A stretch of DNA of 42,188 bases from Methylobacterium marchantiae (GTDB lineage: Bacteria > Pseudomonadota > Alphaproteobacteria > Rhizobiales > Beijerinckiaceae). Position 1 is the first letter of the stretch; every line of letters starts with the position of its first letter. The notes under the pieces are model-generated. The model was not told where the DNA came from. It saw nothing but the letters and a program-made list of their open reading frames with translations, and made no database searches. The stretch covers positions 1 to 42,188 of the forward strand of contig NZ_BPQT01000058.1 in NCBI RefSeq assembly GCF_022179405.1. Direction: 5' to 3'. Both the position numbers and the translations under genes were made by a program. Positions 16,531 through 25,584 of this stretch are shown piece by piece.

Positions 16531-17745
16531 TCATTTCAGGAGATCGTTGACGCTCATCAGTGCCGTCATCACCGAGATGATGAGCCAGGCGATCATCACG
16601 CTGACGACCATCATCGTGGCGGGGCCGATGATGGCGATGGCGCGTCCCAGGGCGGCGTCGAGGCGCATCTCGTAGAAACCCGCCACACGACGGGCGCTGT
16701 CGGCGAGATCGCCGGCCTCCTCGCCAACGCGAAGAACCTGGACGACATGGGCAGGCAGGACGCCCCGCGTCGCGAGGGAGTGCGAGAGCCGCTGGCCCTT
16801 GCGGACGTCGGCGATGACGGCGTCGATCTCGCGGGACAGGGTCGGGAGCCGGACGACGTCGCGCAGCAGACGCAGGGTGGTGGAGATATCGATACCGTTC
16901 GAGACCAGCACCGCGAGCGTCCGGCAGAAGGTGAGGGTCCCTTCATAGAGGAAGAGGGTACGCAGCACCGGCACCCGGAAGGCCAGACGCAGGCCGAGGC
17001 GATGCCCGGCGGTGACGCGGCTCACCATGAACAGGCCGAGCACCAGGGCGGCCATGGTGATGAGGATGACCTCGCCGTTGTGGCGCAGGAACGCGGAGGC
17101 ATCGAAGACGAGGAGGGCGGACGGGTCGAGCTTGTCCTTGAAGCCTTCCAGCGCGGTCTCGAATTGCGGGATCACGTAGACGAAGATGAAGATCATCGCA
17201 CTCATGGCGGCGAAGATGAGGAAGACCGGATAGCTGATCGCTCCCACCAGTCGCTTGCGCAGGCGCTCGGTGCGCTGGCGTTCCTCGGCGAGGTTGGTCA
17301 GGGCCTGCTCCAGGCGGCCGGTGGCCTCGGCGACCTCCACCATCTTGACGTAGATCGGCGGAAAGAGGCGCGGATGCTCGGACAGGGCCTGCGAGAGGCT
17401 GTTGCCGCTGGCGAGCGCCGCATGGACATCGCGCAGCACGTGCTTCTGCCAGCGTCCCGCGCCCATCTGCGTCAGCAGCAGCAGGGACTGGCTCAGGGTG
17501 ACGCCACCCTTGAGCAGCATGACGATGTCGAGGGTGAGGGCCGTCACCTCCTCGCTGCGCGGCTCCGGCGTCAGCCACTGGCGCCAGTCCCGACGGGCAC
17601 GTCCCCCCGCGGCGGCGAGGGCAGCGATCGGCACGAGACCCGCACGGTCGAGTTCTTCCAGGATCTCCGCCTGCGACCCAGCATCCATGACGCCGGAATG
17701 GATGCGTCCGCCCGGATCGATCGCCCGATAGGTGAAGCTCGGCAT
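16531..17745 (-). CDS. gspF: Type II secretion inner-membrane platform protein GspF
   Basis: This encodes 404 aa beginning MPSFTYRAIDPGGRIHSG, the standard GspF N-terminus. Two T2SSF repeats follow, with transmembrane segments near residues 170-195 (FLIFAAMSAMIFIFVYVIP), 225-245 and 375-398. GspF is the polytopic platform that GspE rotates or contacts. The start ATG at 17745 shares one base with the stop of the prepilin peptidase gene (TGATG). The frame remains open far upstream to 18375, but that extension is Arg/Pro-rich and antisense-like and lies wholly within other genes, so it is excluded. Confidence 0.92.
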   Translation of the reverse strand: MPSFTYRAIDPGGRIHSGVMDAGSQAEILEELDRAGLVPIAALAAAGGRARRDWRQWLTPEPRSEEVTALTLDIVMLLKGGVTLSQSLLLLTQMGAGRWQKHVLRDVHAALASGNSLSQALSEHPRLFPPIYVKMVEVAEATGRLEQALTNLAEERQRTERLRKRLVGAISYPVFLIFAAMSAMIFIFVYVIPQFETALEGFKDKLDPSALLVFDASAFLRHNGEVILITMAALVLGLFMVSRVTAGHRLGLRLAFRVPVLRTLFLYEGTLTFCRTLAVLVSNGIDISTTLRLLRDVVRLPTLSREIDAVIADVRKGQRLSHSLATRGVLPAHVVQVLRVGEEAGDLADSARRVAGFYEMRLDAALGRAIAIIGPATMMVVSVMIAWLIISVMTALMSVNDLLK

Positions 17746-18344
17746 CAGAACCCCGTCGCGTCGAGGGACGGGACCATCCGGCCCAGCGCCCAGACCAGAA
17801 GGATCGCGGGCGCCAGGAAGGCGCCCAGGGCGATGCGGTCCCGCGCGCCCATCGGCCGCCCCGCGACCCTGCGGACGAGGACGAACGCCAGTGCCAGGGC
17901 GCAGGCGCCGAAGGTCGCCCATGCGAAACCCTGGACGCCCGCGAGGACGCCTCCCGCCGAGGCGAGCTTGACGTCGCCGAAACCCAGCCCGTCGTAGCCG
18001 CGCCGGCGGTAGAAGAGCTCCCGCAGGAGGAGCAGGGTTCCGGCGCAGAATACGGCGTCCACGGTCAGGCCCGCGATGACGAGCCGGGGATCGTGCAGGG
18101 CCTCGAGGCCTTCGCCGAGGCGCAGGGCCGCCCCCACCATCACGATGCCGGCGACGGCGCCGTCCGGGATCGTGAAGGTCACGGCGTCCTGCCAGATGAT
18201 CCAACCGACGAGGACGGTGATCAGCATGGCGGCGAGGAGCCGTGGCAGGCTCTCCGCAGGAAGGGCCGCGAGCAGGGCGGCCGCGACGAGACTGATGCCG
18301 ACGGCCGCCCGATCGGGATGCGGGACGAGGCTCCGCGCGATCAT
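17745..18344 (-). CDS. gspO: Prepilin peptidase (A24 family, short form)
   Basis: This 199-aa polytopic membrane aspartyl protease cleaves the leaders of the pseudopilins encoded downstream. The catalytic aspartates are Asp53 in WQDAVTFTIP and Asp124 in the GFGDVKL motif. The N-terminal cytoplasmic methyltransferase domain of full-length PilD/GspO is missing, so it is a CpaA/TadV-like short form; N-methylation of pseudopilins may be absent or done elsewhere. It begins four bases before the gspD stop ends (ATGA overlap), an unusual position between gspD and gspF. Confidence 0.88.
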   Translation of the reverse strand: MIARSLVPHPDRAAVGISLVAAALLAALPAESLPRLLAAMLITVLVGWIIWQDAVTFTIPDGAVAGIVMVGAALRLGEGLEALHDPRLVIAGLTVDAVFCAGTLLLLRELFYRRRGYDGLGFGDVKLASAGGVLAGVQGFAWATFGACALALAFVLVRRVAGRPMGARDRIALGAFLAPAILLVWALGRMVPSLDATGF

Positions 18345-20659
18345 TGCTTGTAGATTGCCGCCCGGGCGGAGGCATCGGCCCTCGGCCTGCCGGAAAACTT
18401 CAGGCGTGAGCGGAATTCCTCGGCCACCGACGTCGCATCCTCGCCGTTGCGCACCACGACCGGGCGGATGAACATGACGAGCTCCTTGCGGTCGAAGCCC
18501 TTGTCGGTGGAGCCGAACAGGTCGCCGATCAGCGTGCGGGCGAGATAGGGGATGCCGTCCTTCACCGCGTGACGGCTCTCGCTGATCATGCCGGCCAGGA
18601 GTACGGTCTGGCCGTTGTTGATCGTCAGCGAACTCGACACCCTGCGCCGCGAGATCGTCGGCGTGAGCGTATCCTCGCCCTTGGAGACGTTGGAGATCTC
18701 CTGTTCCACGTCCAGGGTGACGGTGTCGCTCTGCCCCACGCGGGGAATCAGCTTCAGGATGATGCCGGTATCCTTGAACTCGACCTGGTTCAGGACGGGC
18801 GCATCGACGTTGACCACACTCTGCCCCTGTCGCGTGGTGATCGGCACCTGATCGCCGACCTGGAGGACCGCCGGCTTGTTCTCCATCACGACGAGAGAGG
18901 GCGAGGACAGCACCTGGACCTTGGAGATGCTGTCGAGGGCCGAGATCACCACGTCGGGGCTGTTGCCGCCGCCGACGAAATTGAAGCCGGGCAGCTTGCT
19001 CTTCAGAATCTGCTCGGCGGTGTCGCCGAGACCGATGGAACCCTTGTTCGCGCCCAGCCCCATCCTGTTGCTGCGCAGGTAGAACTGGATGCCGTATTTG
19101 AGGGCGTCGTTGAGCTGCACTTCGGCGATGATCACGTTGATCGCTACCTGGACCGGGGCGACGTCGAGGCTGCGCATGACGGCGAGGATCTTCTGGTAGG
19201 TCTCTCCGTCGGTATAGGAGACGACGGTGTTGTTGGCGGGGTCGGCATTCACCGACAGGGCGAGCCGGCGGCTCTGACCGCCGCGGCCGGATTCGCCCTC
19301 GTTCTGCACGGGATCAGGGGTGAAGGCCTCGGCCGAAGCCGGGGCAGTGCGGAACCCGCCCGAGCGCGTGGCACTCACCGGCTGAGCCAGCGAGGACTGC
19401 GCTCCCCCCGGATTCAGGGAACCGCCCTCGCTTCCCCGGCCTCCGCCATCCTGCGACCCGCTGCCGAAAGGCGTGGTGGACAGGCCCCCGCCGAGGCCCA
19501 TTGCTCCGGGCGAGTCGGACGAGCCAGTGCCGCCGTTCTTGAACAGGCTGTTGACGAGGCGGGCCAGCTCCTTGGCGTCGCGGTGGCGTGGGCGATAGAC
19601 GAAGACGTTGTCCGCTGCCCGGTCGCTCTCCTGGTCCAGCCGTCGGATCCAGGTCTCGGCGCGGCGGATCAGGGCCGGGTTCTTCGATATGGCCAGGATG
19701 GCCCGCATCCGCGAGATCGACTTGAACTGTATCAGCCCTGAACCGCTGCCGTTGTTGTTCTCGTTGTCGAAGATCCGCGTCAGCTCCGCCACGACGGCGT
19801 CGACACGGGCTCGCCGGACCTCGAAGAGGCTCACCGACTGGTTCTGCATCCAGTCCGTGTCGAAGGATTCGATGGCGCGCACCGCCTCTTCGCGGTTGGG
19901 AGCGGGTCCCCGGACAAGGATCGCGTTGCGGCCCGGATCGATGCGCAGCCCGTCCGTCTCCGCGATGAAGCCGGAGAGGAGCTTGGTCATGGTCGCCGCC
20001 GAGGTGAAGCGCAAGGGTACCACGGAGACGCCGTTGCCCGGCATCGCCTCGCCCCCGTCCATGACGCCCCCGCCGACGGCCATGGGCGCGACCCGATAGG
20101 TCGACCCGATCTTGGTGAGGGCGATGTTCTGGGCGGCGAGAACCGTCTCGAGGGTCGACAGCACCTCGATCCGCGTCAACTGGGTCGTCGACGACAGGGT
20201 GATGCGGCCGCTGACGTTCGGTGCCACCGTATAGGTGACACCGAGCATGGTGCCGAGAACCGACTGGAGCACCTCCTTGATGTCGGCATCCTCGAAATTC
20301 ATCACGTAGCGGCCGGCGGCCGGTTGGTTCTCGGCGGCGTTACGCAGGGCGACCGTCTTGAATGGGTTGTCCTCCCCCTGAGCCGTCGACGTGGGACGTC
20401 CTCCGATCTCCGCCTCGGCCATCTCCGACCCGAAATTGACGGTGCGTGCCGTTTCGCGGCTCGATGCCAGCAAAGCCCCCGATGGCGGCTTGCCCATAGA
20501 GACCTCTCGCGACCGTCTGGCGGTCAGGTCCACGAGACTCGCATCCGAAGGGCCGGCCTGTGAGATGCCGGCATGTGAGGGGTCGAGGCCGTCGGAGGCG
20601 ACGCAGCCGGACAGAGCCATCGCCAAAATTCCGACTGAAGCAAGTGTCGTCAGACGCAC
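18341..20659 (-). CDS. gspD: Type II secretion secretin GspD (lipoprotein)
   Basis: This encodes 772 aa starting at GTG 20659. The N-terminus is a lipoprotein signal ending in the lipobox LSGC. Domains follow in order: N0 (NFEDADIKEVLQSVLG, about residue 120), N1-N2 (VVPLRFTSAATMTKLL; VFVYRPRHRDAKELARLVNS), a Gly/Ser-rich insert near 400-460, and N3 (SVNADPANNTVVSYTD). The secretin barrel comes last (VLSSPSLVVMENKPAVLQVG; GQTVLLAGMISE; LVMFIRPVVV). It forms the outer-membrane pore. GGAAGGA lies five bases before the GTG; earlier ATG codons at 20722, 20752 and 20782 would add an atypical N-terminal extension. This is the first gene of the operon. Confidence 0.92.
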   Translation of the reverse strand: MRLTTLASVGILAMALSGCVASDGLDPSHAGISQAGPSDASLVDLTARRSREVSMGKPPSGALLASSRETARTVNFGSEMAEAEIGGRPTSTAQGEDNPFKTVALRNAAENQPAAGRYVMNFEDADIKEVLQSVLGTMLGVTYTVAPNVSGRITLSSTTQLTRIEVLSTLETVLAAQNIALTKIGSTYRVAPMAVGGGVMDGGEAMPGNGVSVVPLRFTSAATMTKLLSGFIAETDGLRIDPGRNAILVRGPAPNREEAVRAIESFDTDWMQNQSVSLFEVRRARVDAVVAELTRIFDNENNNGSGSGLIQFKSISRMRAILAISKNPALIRRAETWIRRLDQESDRAADNVFVYRPRHRDAKELARLVNSLFKNGGTGSSDSPGAMGLGGGLSTTPFGSGSQDGGGRGSEGGSLNPGGAQSSLAQPVSATRSGGFRTAPASAEAFTPDPVQNEGESGRGGQSRRLALSVNADPANNTVVSYTDGETYQKILAVMRSLDVAPVQVAINVIIAEVQLNDALKYGIQFYLRSNRMGLGANKGSIGLGDTAEQILKSKLPGFNFVGGGNSPDVVISALDSISKVQVLSSPSLVVMENKPAVLQVGDQVPITTRQGQSVVNVDAPVLNQVEFKDTGIILKLIPRVGQSDTVTLDVEQEISNVSKGEDTLTPTISRRRVSSSLTINNGQTVLLAGMISESRHAVKDGIPYLARTLIGDLFGSTDKGFDRKELVMFIRPVVVRNGEDATSVAEEFRSRLKFSGRPRADASARAAIYKQ

Positions 20660-20938
20660 ACAACAATCCTTCCAGAAGCTCGCCGGCTGTTCAGCACGAT
20701 ACCGCCCGCGAACAGGGGTCATGCTTCGAATTGGCGCTGCTTTTGCCAACATGCAGGGCAATTCACGCGCCAACTCGGCCATGGCACGACCACATCGCCG
20801 TGTCTTTATTGAAGGATGGAATCTGCTACTGATAAAATTTAGAAAAATCGTAATTAAAGTCGGTATTCGTGACTTTATGCCACGAATACCACCAGTTCTC
20901 ATTTGATCCGCAGCTGCCTGCAGGATGCCGCTGTCGCG
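20660..20938. promoter_or_regulatory. Probable promoter region of the gsp operon
   Basis: This is a 279-bp gap between the hydrolase stop and the gspD start, with a strongly AT-rich core near 20810-20880 in otherwise GC-rich DNA. It is the only sizeable gap upstream of the twelve tightly packed secretion genes, so the operon promoter should lie here. I could not pick one convincing pair of -35 and -10 boxes. No strong terminator for the hydrolase gene was seen. Confidence 0.4.
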
Positions 20939-23134
20939 TTACTTCGGCAGCGGACCGAACCTCCACGGGGCCGAACTCGCCAGGACGGAGAGCGTGACGT
21001 CGGCGCCGGCCGGGAGCGCGTTGTAGGTCGCCTCGGGAACGCTGATCGTCATGGTCTTGCCGTCCGGCCCGATCGTGCCGCCCTCGACGATCTTGTCGCC
21101 CACCTTCAGCCGCGGGAAGGAATTAGTGACGGGGAAGTGGCGCTTCGAGGTCAGGACGACGTCGACCATGACCGGAGCAGGGGCCGCCCTCGCAGTGGTA
21201 CCGGCCGGCCGGACCGCGGGGGGCTTGCGGACGATCTTCAGCGTGTTGGCGTCAGCGGCGGGATCGTATTGGGTCATGGATGCCAGTTGAATTCTGGCGG
21301 AGGCCATCATGCTCGCCGGGGCTTTCGATGCGACCTTCGGGTTGGGATCCACCACGGGCTCGGATTTCAACAGCAGGATATCGGCGATGTCGACAGTGCC
21401 GCTCTCCTGGCCATGGAAAATGAAGCGCAGCCCCGTGATCCGGCTGAGATCCACTCCGCTTAAGGCGGAGAGAGGAATCTGGATCGTGAACAGCGTCGAG
21501 TGAAGGTAGGGTGGGATGACGAAATCCGGCCCAGGCGGTTGGGGATATCTCGCTTCCGGCAGTCCGACCGGCCGGCTGATGCGCACGTCCCGGCCGGTGA
21601 GATAGGCTTTCGAAGACTCGCCATTCCCATCGATCAGCCGCACGCCGTAGGGGAGTTCACCATCCGCCGATGCGGGAAAGTCGCAGATCTCGCTAAAGCA
21701 GCGCAATGCGGTGCGGAACGACAGGGTCTTGAACCCGGACATGTCTTTGGCCGGTTTGAAGTTGATCTGAAACATCTTGCTCTTGTCCGAGTCCGGCGTC
21801 CACGACACGGTCGCGACCCGAGTTCCCGGCTGGTGTTCCGACCCCCATAAACTGGTTGAACCCGCATCCTGATGAACGACCTGGACACCCCTGATCTTGG
21901 TGCGGATGCCGGCATCGTTCAGTCCCGTTTCCTGCGAGAAGGTCTCGAGCTTCTGCACGGAGTCTCCGAGCGGGGCCGGGAGGTAGCCACGATCGACATT
22001 GGCGATGTCGACGAGGTTGGACGGCAGAGAATTGCTGGGATCGAACTGCGCCGCCAGGGACTTGTCCGCTTGCGCGCCGACGGTAGCCCGGAAGAAAGGG
22101 ACCAAGGTTTCGACGGCTGTGACCTGCTGCGGCTTCGAGCGGCCGGTCGCTTGAAAGATCGCATCGGTGCCGGAACAGCCGTCCGAATCCGACAATTGCC
22201 ACTCTGTGTTGTAGGCGTTGTGATTGGCGCCCCAGACATAGACCGTTCCGTGGAAGGTCTTCGATTTGTCAGGCTCCGTCCTCGAGAAGGCTCGGTCAAA
22301 GACCTTTATGCCCTGGAGGTTGAGGACGTCACCGTCGCAGGCCGGCAGAAGGACCATGCTGTTGACGCCGTCGGCGTCGAGGACGCGCGAGGTCTGACCG
22401 TCGACGGGGGCGATCTCGAAGATCGACTTGATCGACATGCGGCCGGTCAAGGCTGGGAATGGGCTCCCTTCGTCACGAAACTGTTGGAGCGCCGCGCGGG
22501 CCCCCTCACCGCCGCGGCTGTGACCCATCAGGCCGACCTGCGAGAGATCCATCGTCGCACGCGGGTTGAACTTGAGCGTGGACGGCACCGGGATCTCGCC
22601 GGTGCCACGATTCCAATCGGACAACAGGGCCAGGTGCCGCAGGATCAGCCGACCCCGCATCAGATTGAGGCCGCCGTCTCCTTCCGCGCCACTTCCAGCC
22701 GTGATGCCACGGTTCGCGTTGATGGAGACGACCATGTAGCCCCAGGAGGCGAGTTCCTTCGCCAGATACTCGTATCCGAGATGGCTCGGCGCGACGACTT
22801 CGCCGGGATTGCACATGCCCGTCGTGGTGTAGGCGACACCCGAATCGATGCGGACCTGAAGTTGCTTGTCGTAAGTGCCGCAGGTGCCGTGGTTCCCGTG
22901 CAGGAAGACCACCACGGGAAACGGCTTACCCGTCAGTGCCTTGGGGCTGTAGATTTCGGCCCAGAGATCGACCTTGCGGTCGGTGGCGACCAACGGTTCG
23001 TCCCGATCGAGAAGCTTGTAGGATCCCGTAATGACCTCAAGAGGGCCATCGGCAGCCTGGGCGACAGGAGGAAGGCTTGCACACATCGACGCGAAAGCAA
23101 AAGCCGCAGATCGCAGAAGGGATTTCGACGTCAC
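20939..23134 (-). CDS. Secreted alpha/beta-hydrolase, candidate type II secretion substrate
   Basis: The 731-aa protein has a Sec signal peptide (MTSKSLLRSAAFAFASMCAS, cleavage after the AQA near residue 27). The hydrolase core has an oxyanion-type HGNHG loop at 79-83 and a nucleophile elbow GHSRGGEG with Ser206. After about residue 380 comes a long extension with beta-rich, carbohydrate-binding-like segments and a C-terminal Ala/Pro linker plus a beta-sandwich-like tail. The substrate is unknown; an extracellular ester or polymer hydrolase is plausible. GTG at 23134 is preferred because GGAG lies seven bases upstream and the signal peptide then starts normally; ATG codons at 23164 or 23188 are alternatives. 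Its position just upstream of gspD suggests export by that system (inference). Confidence 0.75.
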   Translation of the reverse strand: MTSKSLLRSAAFAFASMCASLPPVAQAADGPLEVITGSYKLLDRDEPLVATDRKVDLWAEIYSPKALTGKPFPVVVFLHGNHGTCGTYDKQLQVRIDSGVAYTTTGMCNPGEVVAPSHLGYEYLAKELASWGYMVVSINANRGITAGSGAEGDGGLNLMRGRLILRHLALLSDWNRGTGEIPVPSTLKFNPRATMDLSQVGLMGHSRGGEGARAALQQFRDEGSPFPALTGRMSIKSIFEIAPVDGQTSRVLDADGVNSMVLLPACDGDVLNLQGIKVFDRAFSRTEPDKSKTFHGTVYVWGANHNAYNTEWQLSDSDGCSGTDAIFQATGRSKPQQVTAVETLVPFFRATVGAQADKSLAAQFDPSNSLPSNLVDIANVDRGYLPAPLGDSVQKLETFSQETGLNDAGIRTKIRGVQVVHQDAGSTSLWGSEHQPGTRVATVSWTPDSDKSKMFQINFKPAKDMSGFKTLSFRTALRCFSEICDFPASADGELPYGVRLIDGNGESSKAYLTGRDVRISRPVGLPEARYPQPPGPDFVIPPYLHSTLFTIQIPLSALSGVDLSRITGLRFIFHGQESGTVDIADILLLKSEPVVDPNPKVASKAPASMMASARIQLASMTQYDPAADANTLKIVRKPPAVRPAGTTARAAPAPVMVDVVLTSKRHFPVTNSFPRLKVGDKIVEGGTIGPDGKTMTISVPEATYNALPAGADVTLSVLASSAPWRFGPLPK

Positions 23135-24233
23135 TAGTGAGCTCCACTTGACAGAGAAAGACATCGACCATGATGGGATGGTAGTCATCCCTCTGGCTGG
23201 CGAATTTTTGATTTCTAGTATCGCGCGATTATTGACGTCGATAACGAAAAGGGCGCTCCATATTTCTCGGAAGCAATACTTCGACATACTGCCGATGTAT
23301 TGAATGCGATGAATGAAGTGGCGAAGCCGACCTGGTTCGTGCTTTTGTCATCCGCCTTTTCACACAAGCCACGCGGCGAATGCACTCCGCTATATCAATC
23401 AAAATCTCGCTCAGCCAAGGCTCTATAATATGCATTGCTGCCCAAATTTCGCCCATATACCTATGTTTAATGCGACTGTATTAGAAATTGTAAAAACAAG
23501 TGTTGCTAAAATTTTTAATATCTAAAATTGATTTTAAGTTGTCTTATAGTAACCAAATTATATGCTATATACGTACAATATATTATTTTATAGTAGCGTC
23601 ATTTATGTAAGATATAAAAATATAGATACTATTTAATATTATGTATTTCCGAACAGCAAAAATATCTAATATTACGGAGCGTCGCTTTGTCTGATTGCCA
23701 CTTGCCAGAGGCAGCGAAACGCTGGCGCCGACGTCCAGCGCTACGTGTATTTAGACTAGCGCGAATGCCTCGTCGCAATAGCCGGTGGACAATCACCTCG
23801 ACGAAAAATAGTGGTCTTATCAGGAGTATCATCTATCAACGGCAGTATTAAATATTTTCACCGTAACAAATTGCCAGAGGGCGGCCCTTTAATTCTCTGG
23901 AAGGAGCGGCGAGTTGCATAGTTGTCCAGGCTCAAGTTGGCGAGCATGACGACCGATTGAGCCGCTAAGATTGCCGTGTGGAAACGGACAAAATGACTAT
24001 GGCGGAGCTGCGACATCCCACAGCCAAGCACGGTGCCTCTCAGGACGTTGATGGCCGCAACATGGCGTGCCAGCTACAGTACTGTCGGCCGTCGCACAAA
24101 TTGTAGTTACAATCATGATTTGTTTTTTCTAATCCTAGCCAGAATGCACGAACAGCGTTGGCTCGAATAAATTTTTTTTCTATTTGATAAACCGTCATTT
24201 ATTGCGTCTTAAATGTTGCTCTGACCGCCGACA
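23135..24233. other. Long AT-rich non-coding gap with decayed sequence
   Basis: About 1.1 kb without a supportable gene. The stretch 23460-23660 is very AT-rich and unlike the rest of the window. Around 23990-24100 the reverse strand contains an AAINVLRG-like phrase reminiscent of a transposase (TnpB) C-terminus, but it is too short to call. The region probably separates the secretion block from degraded sequence to the right. Confidence 0.5.
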
Positions 24234-25168
24234 ATGGTATTGACGCACGCTGATTGCTCGGCTAATGACCCTGGCCCAGTTCATCCTGAAGTAGCACAAC
24301 GGCTTATAGTGGTCCTGTACGCTCTCCAAGCCTTGGCTTTTCCGAACTCGTATGGCGACAGGCCCCCCTGGCCGATCGGAACGCGCTGGAGCGAGTCCAT
24401 GAGCGCGCTTACCTGCTGCGTATAGAGGAGTTGTGTCCGAGCGAAGGGCAGTGGAATCGACCCGGACACGGTCGTTTCGGCGCGCTCGCTCGATGCGGCC
24501 CGGCGCGCCGCTGGCGGAGTGATTGCCGCCATCGACGCGGTATGTCTGGGAAAAGCCGCCAACGCGTTCTGTGCCGTGCGTCCACCAGGTCACCACGCGG
24601 AGATACGCCACGCGCTGGGCTTCTGTCTTATCAACAATCTTGCAGTGGGAGCGCGACATGCCCAAGCTCGACATGGCTTATCCCGAATCATCATTCTTGA
24701 TTTCGAAGCCCATCACGGCAACGGCGCACAGAACATATTCTGGGACAACCCCTTCGTACTGGTGATCTCACTACACGAGTGACCTTTCGATATGATCACT
24801 GGTTCGGAAGACGAACGTAGTGGGCATGGTCAAGTCATGAATATTCGTCTACGCGCCGGGGATGATGGAAGCGTGATGCGAGATCGCGTCGAGGATCAGA
24901 TTATTCCGGCACTACGAGCCTTTCAGCCAGAGATTATAATTCTTTCCGCCGGTTTTGACAGTCATAAGCCAGATCCATAGGCCCATCTATGCTTTGACGC
25001 TTCCGCTTATGATTGGATCGCGGAGCGAATGTTGAGCGCCCCGGACGAGCTGTGCGGTGGTCGCCTCGTTGCAAGCCTGGAGGGCGGTTACGATTTGTAT
25101 TCACTGAGCGCCTCCTCGGCCGCGTTCGTCTATCAAATGCTGTCGCACCGACGGAGGATCCATGGCTG
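24234..25168 (+). pseudogene. Histone deacetylase / acetylpolyamine amidohydrolase family pseudogene
   Basis: The family signature is spread over several frames. It begins MVLTHADCSANDPGPVHPE, then ERVHERAYLLRIEELCP in a second frame, and IDPDTVVSARSLDAARRAAG leading into VRPPGHHAE, GFCLINN and DFEAHHGNG. RLRAGDDGS, ILSAGFDSHKPDP and ASLEGGYDLYSLS follow. At least one frameshift occurs near 24380, and stops follow LHE (24779-24781) and KPDP (24978-24980). Intact relatives are zinc-dependent deacetylases of about 300-310 aa; here the zinc motif reads D-F-E-x-H instead of D-x-D-x-H. The gene is clearly broken. A start at 24234 is the natural N-terminus. Confidence 0.78.
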
Positions 25169-25584
25169 AGATCGGGAAGGGTGATCGCGTGGCACGCATC
25201 ATCGACGTACGCGCGGGACGGTCGATACGTGGCAGGCTACAGTCCTGGTCGGCGATGCAGTCCATCTCATCAGCGGGCAACAAGCACCGCCGAGCCTTGG
25301 AGATGTCTACAGGATAGTTAATAGCGATCCACTCTGTCTGGGTCTGCAGATCGGTGCCTCCGCGCCGGGCGCTTGGTCCGAACGTGGTGACGCGCTGCGG
25401 TGGCGGACACCCCACCCGTCGCGGTCAGAAGCGCCTAACTGCGCTCCGGCAGCGCCATGCTATACGGCGGGCCGTGCGATACCATCTTGATGGGGAGGGC
25501 TTCATCGAAATCGACACGCCGCTGTTGGTCCGCGGCACCACGCCCGATGCTTTCATCCAGTCATTCGCTCTGGCAGGTCGCTGA
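25162..25584 (+). pseudogene. Class II aminoacyl-tRNA synthetase-like pseudogene (EpmA/LysS type), 3' end cut by an IS
   Basis: Frames across this stretch give MAEIGKGDRVARIIDVRAG, then (shifted) VYRIVNSDPLCLGLQIG, and finally RQRHAIRRAVRYHLDGEGF followed by EIDTPLLVRGTTPDAF. The last part strongly resembles motif 1 of class II synthetases of the lysyl/EpmA group. At least two frameshifts separate the pieces. The left terminal repeat of the following IS starts at 25573, inside the last readable codons, so the catalytic core (motifs 2 and 3) is missing. The exact family is uncertain because only motif 1 is present. Confidence 0.5.

Noticed and set aside
15892-17997. A 701-aa plus-strand frame
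   Set aside because: It is antisense to gspF, gspG and gspH, with composition typical of a GC-rich shadow frame (Gly/Asp/Glu/Gln/His repeats) and no domain.
16531-18375. A 614-aa frame extending GspF upstream
   Set aside because: The extension is Arg/Pro-rich and lies inside the peptidase and gspD genes; GspF starts normally at 17745.
23990-24110. Possible TnpB C-terminal fragment on the minus strand
   Set aside because: Only a short AAINVLRG-like phrase; no zinc-finger cysteines or longer match, so not enough for a call.
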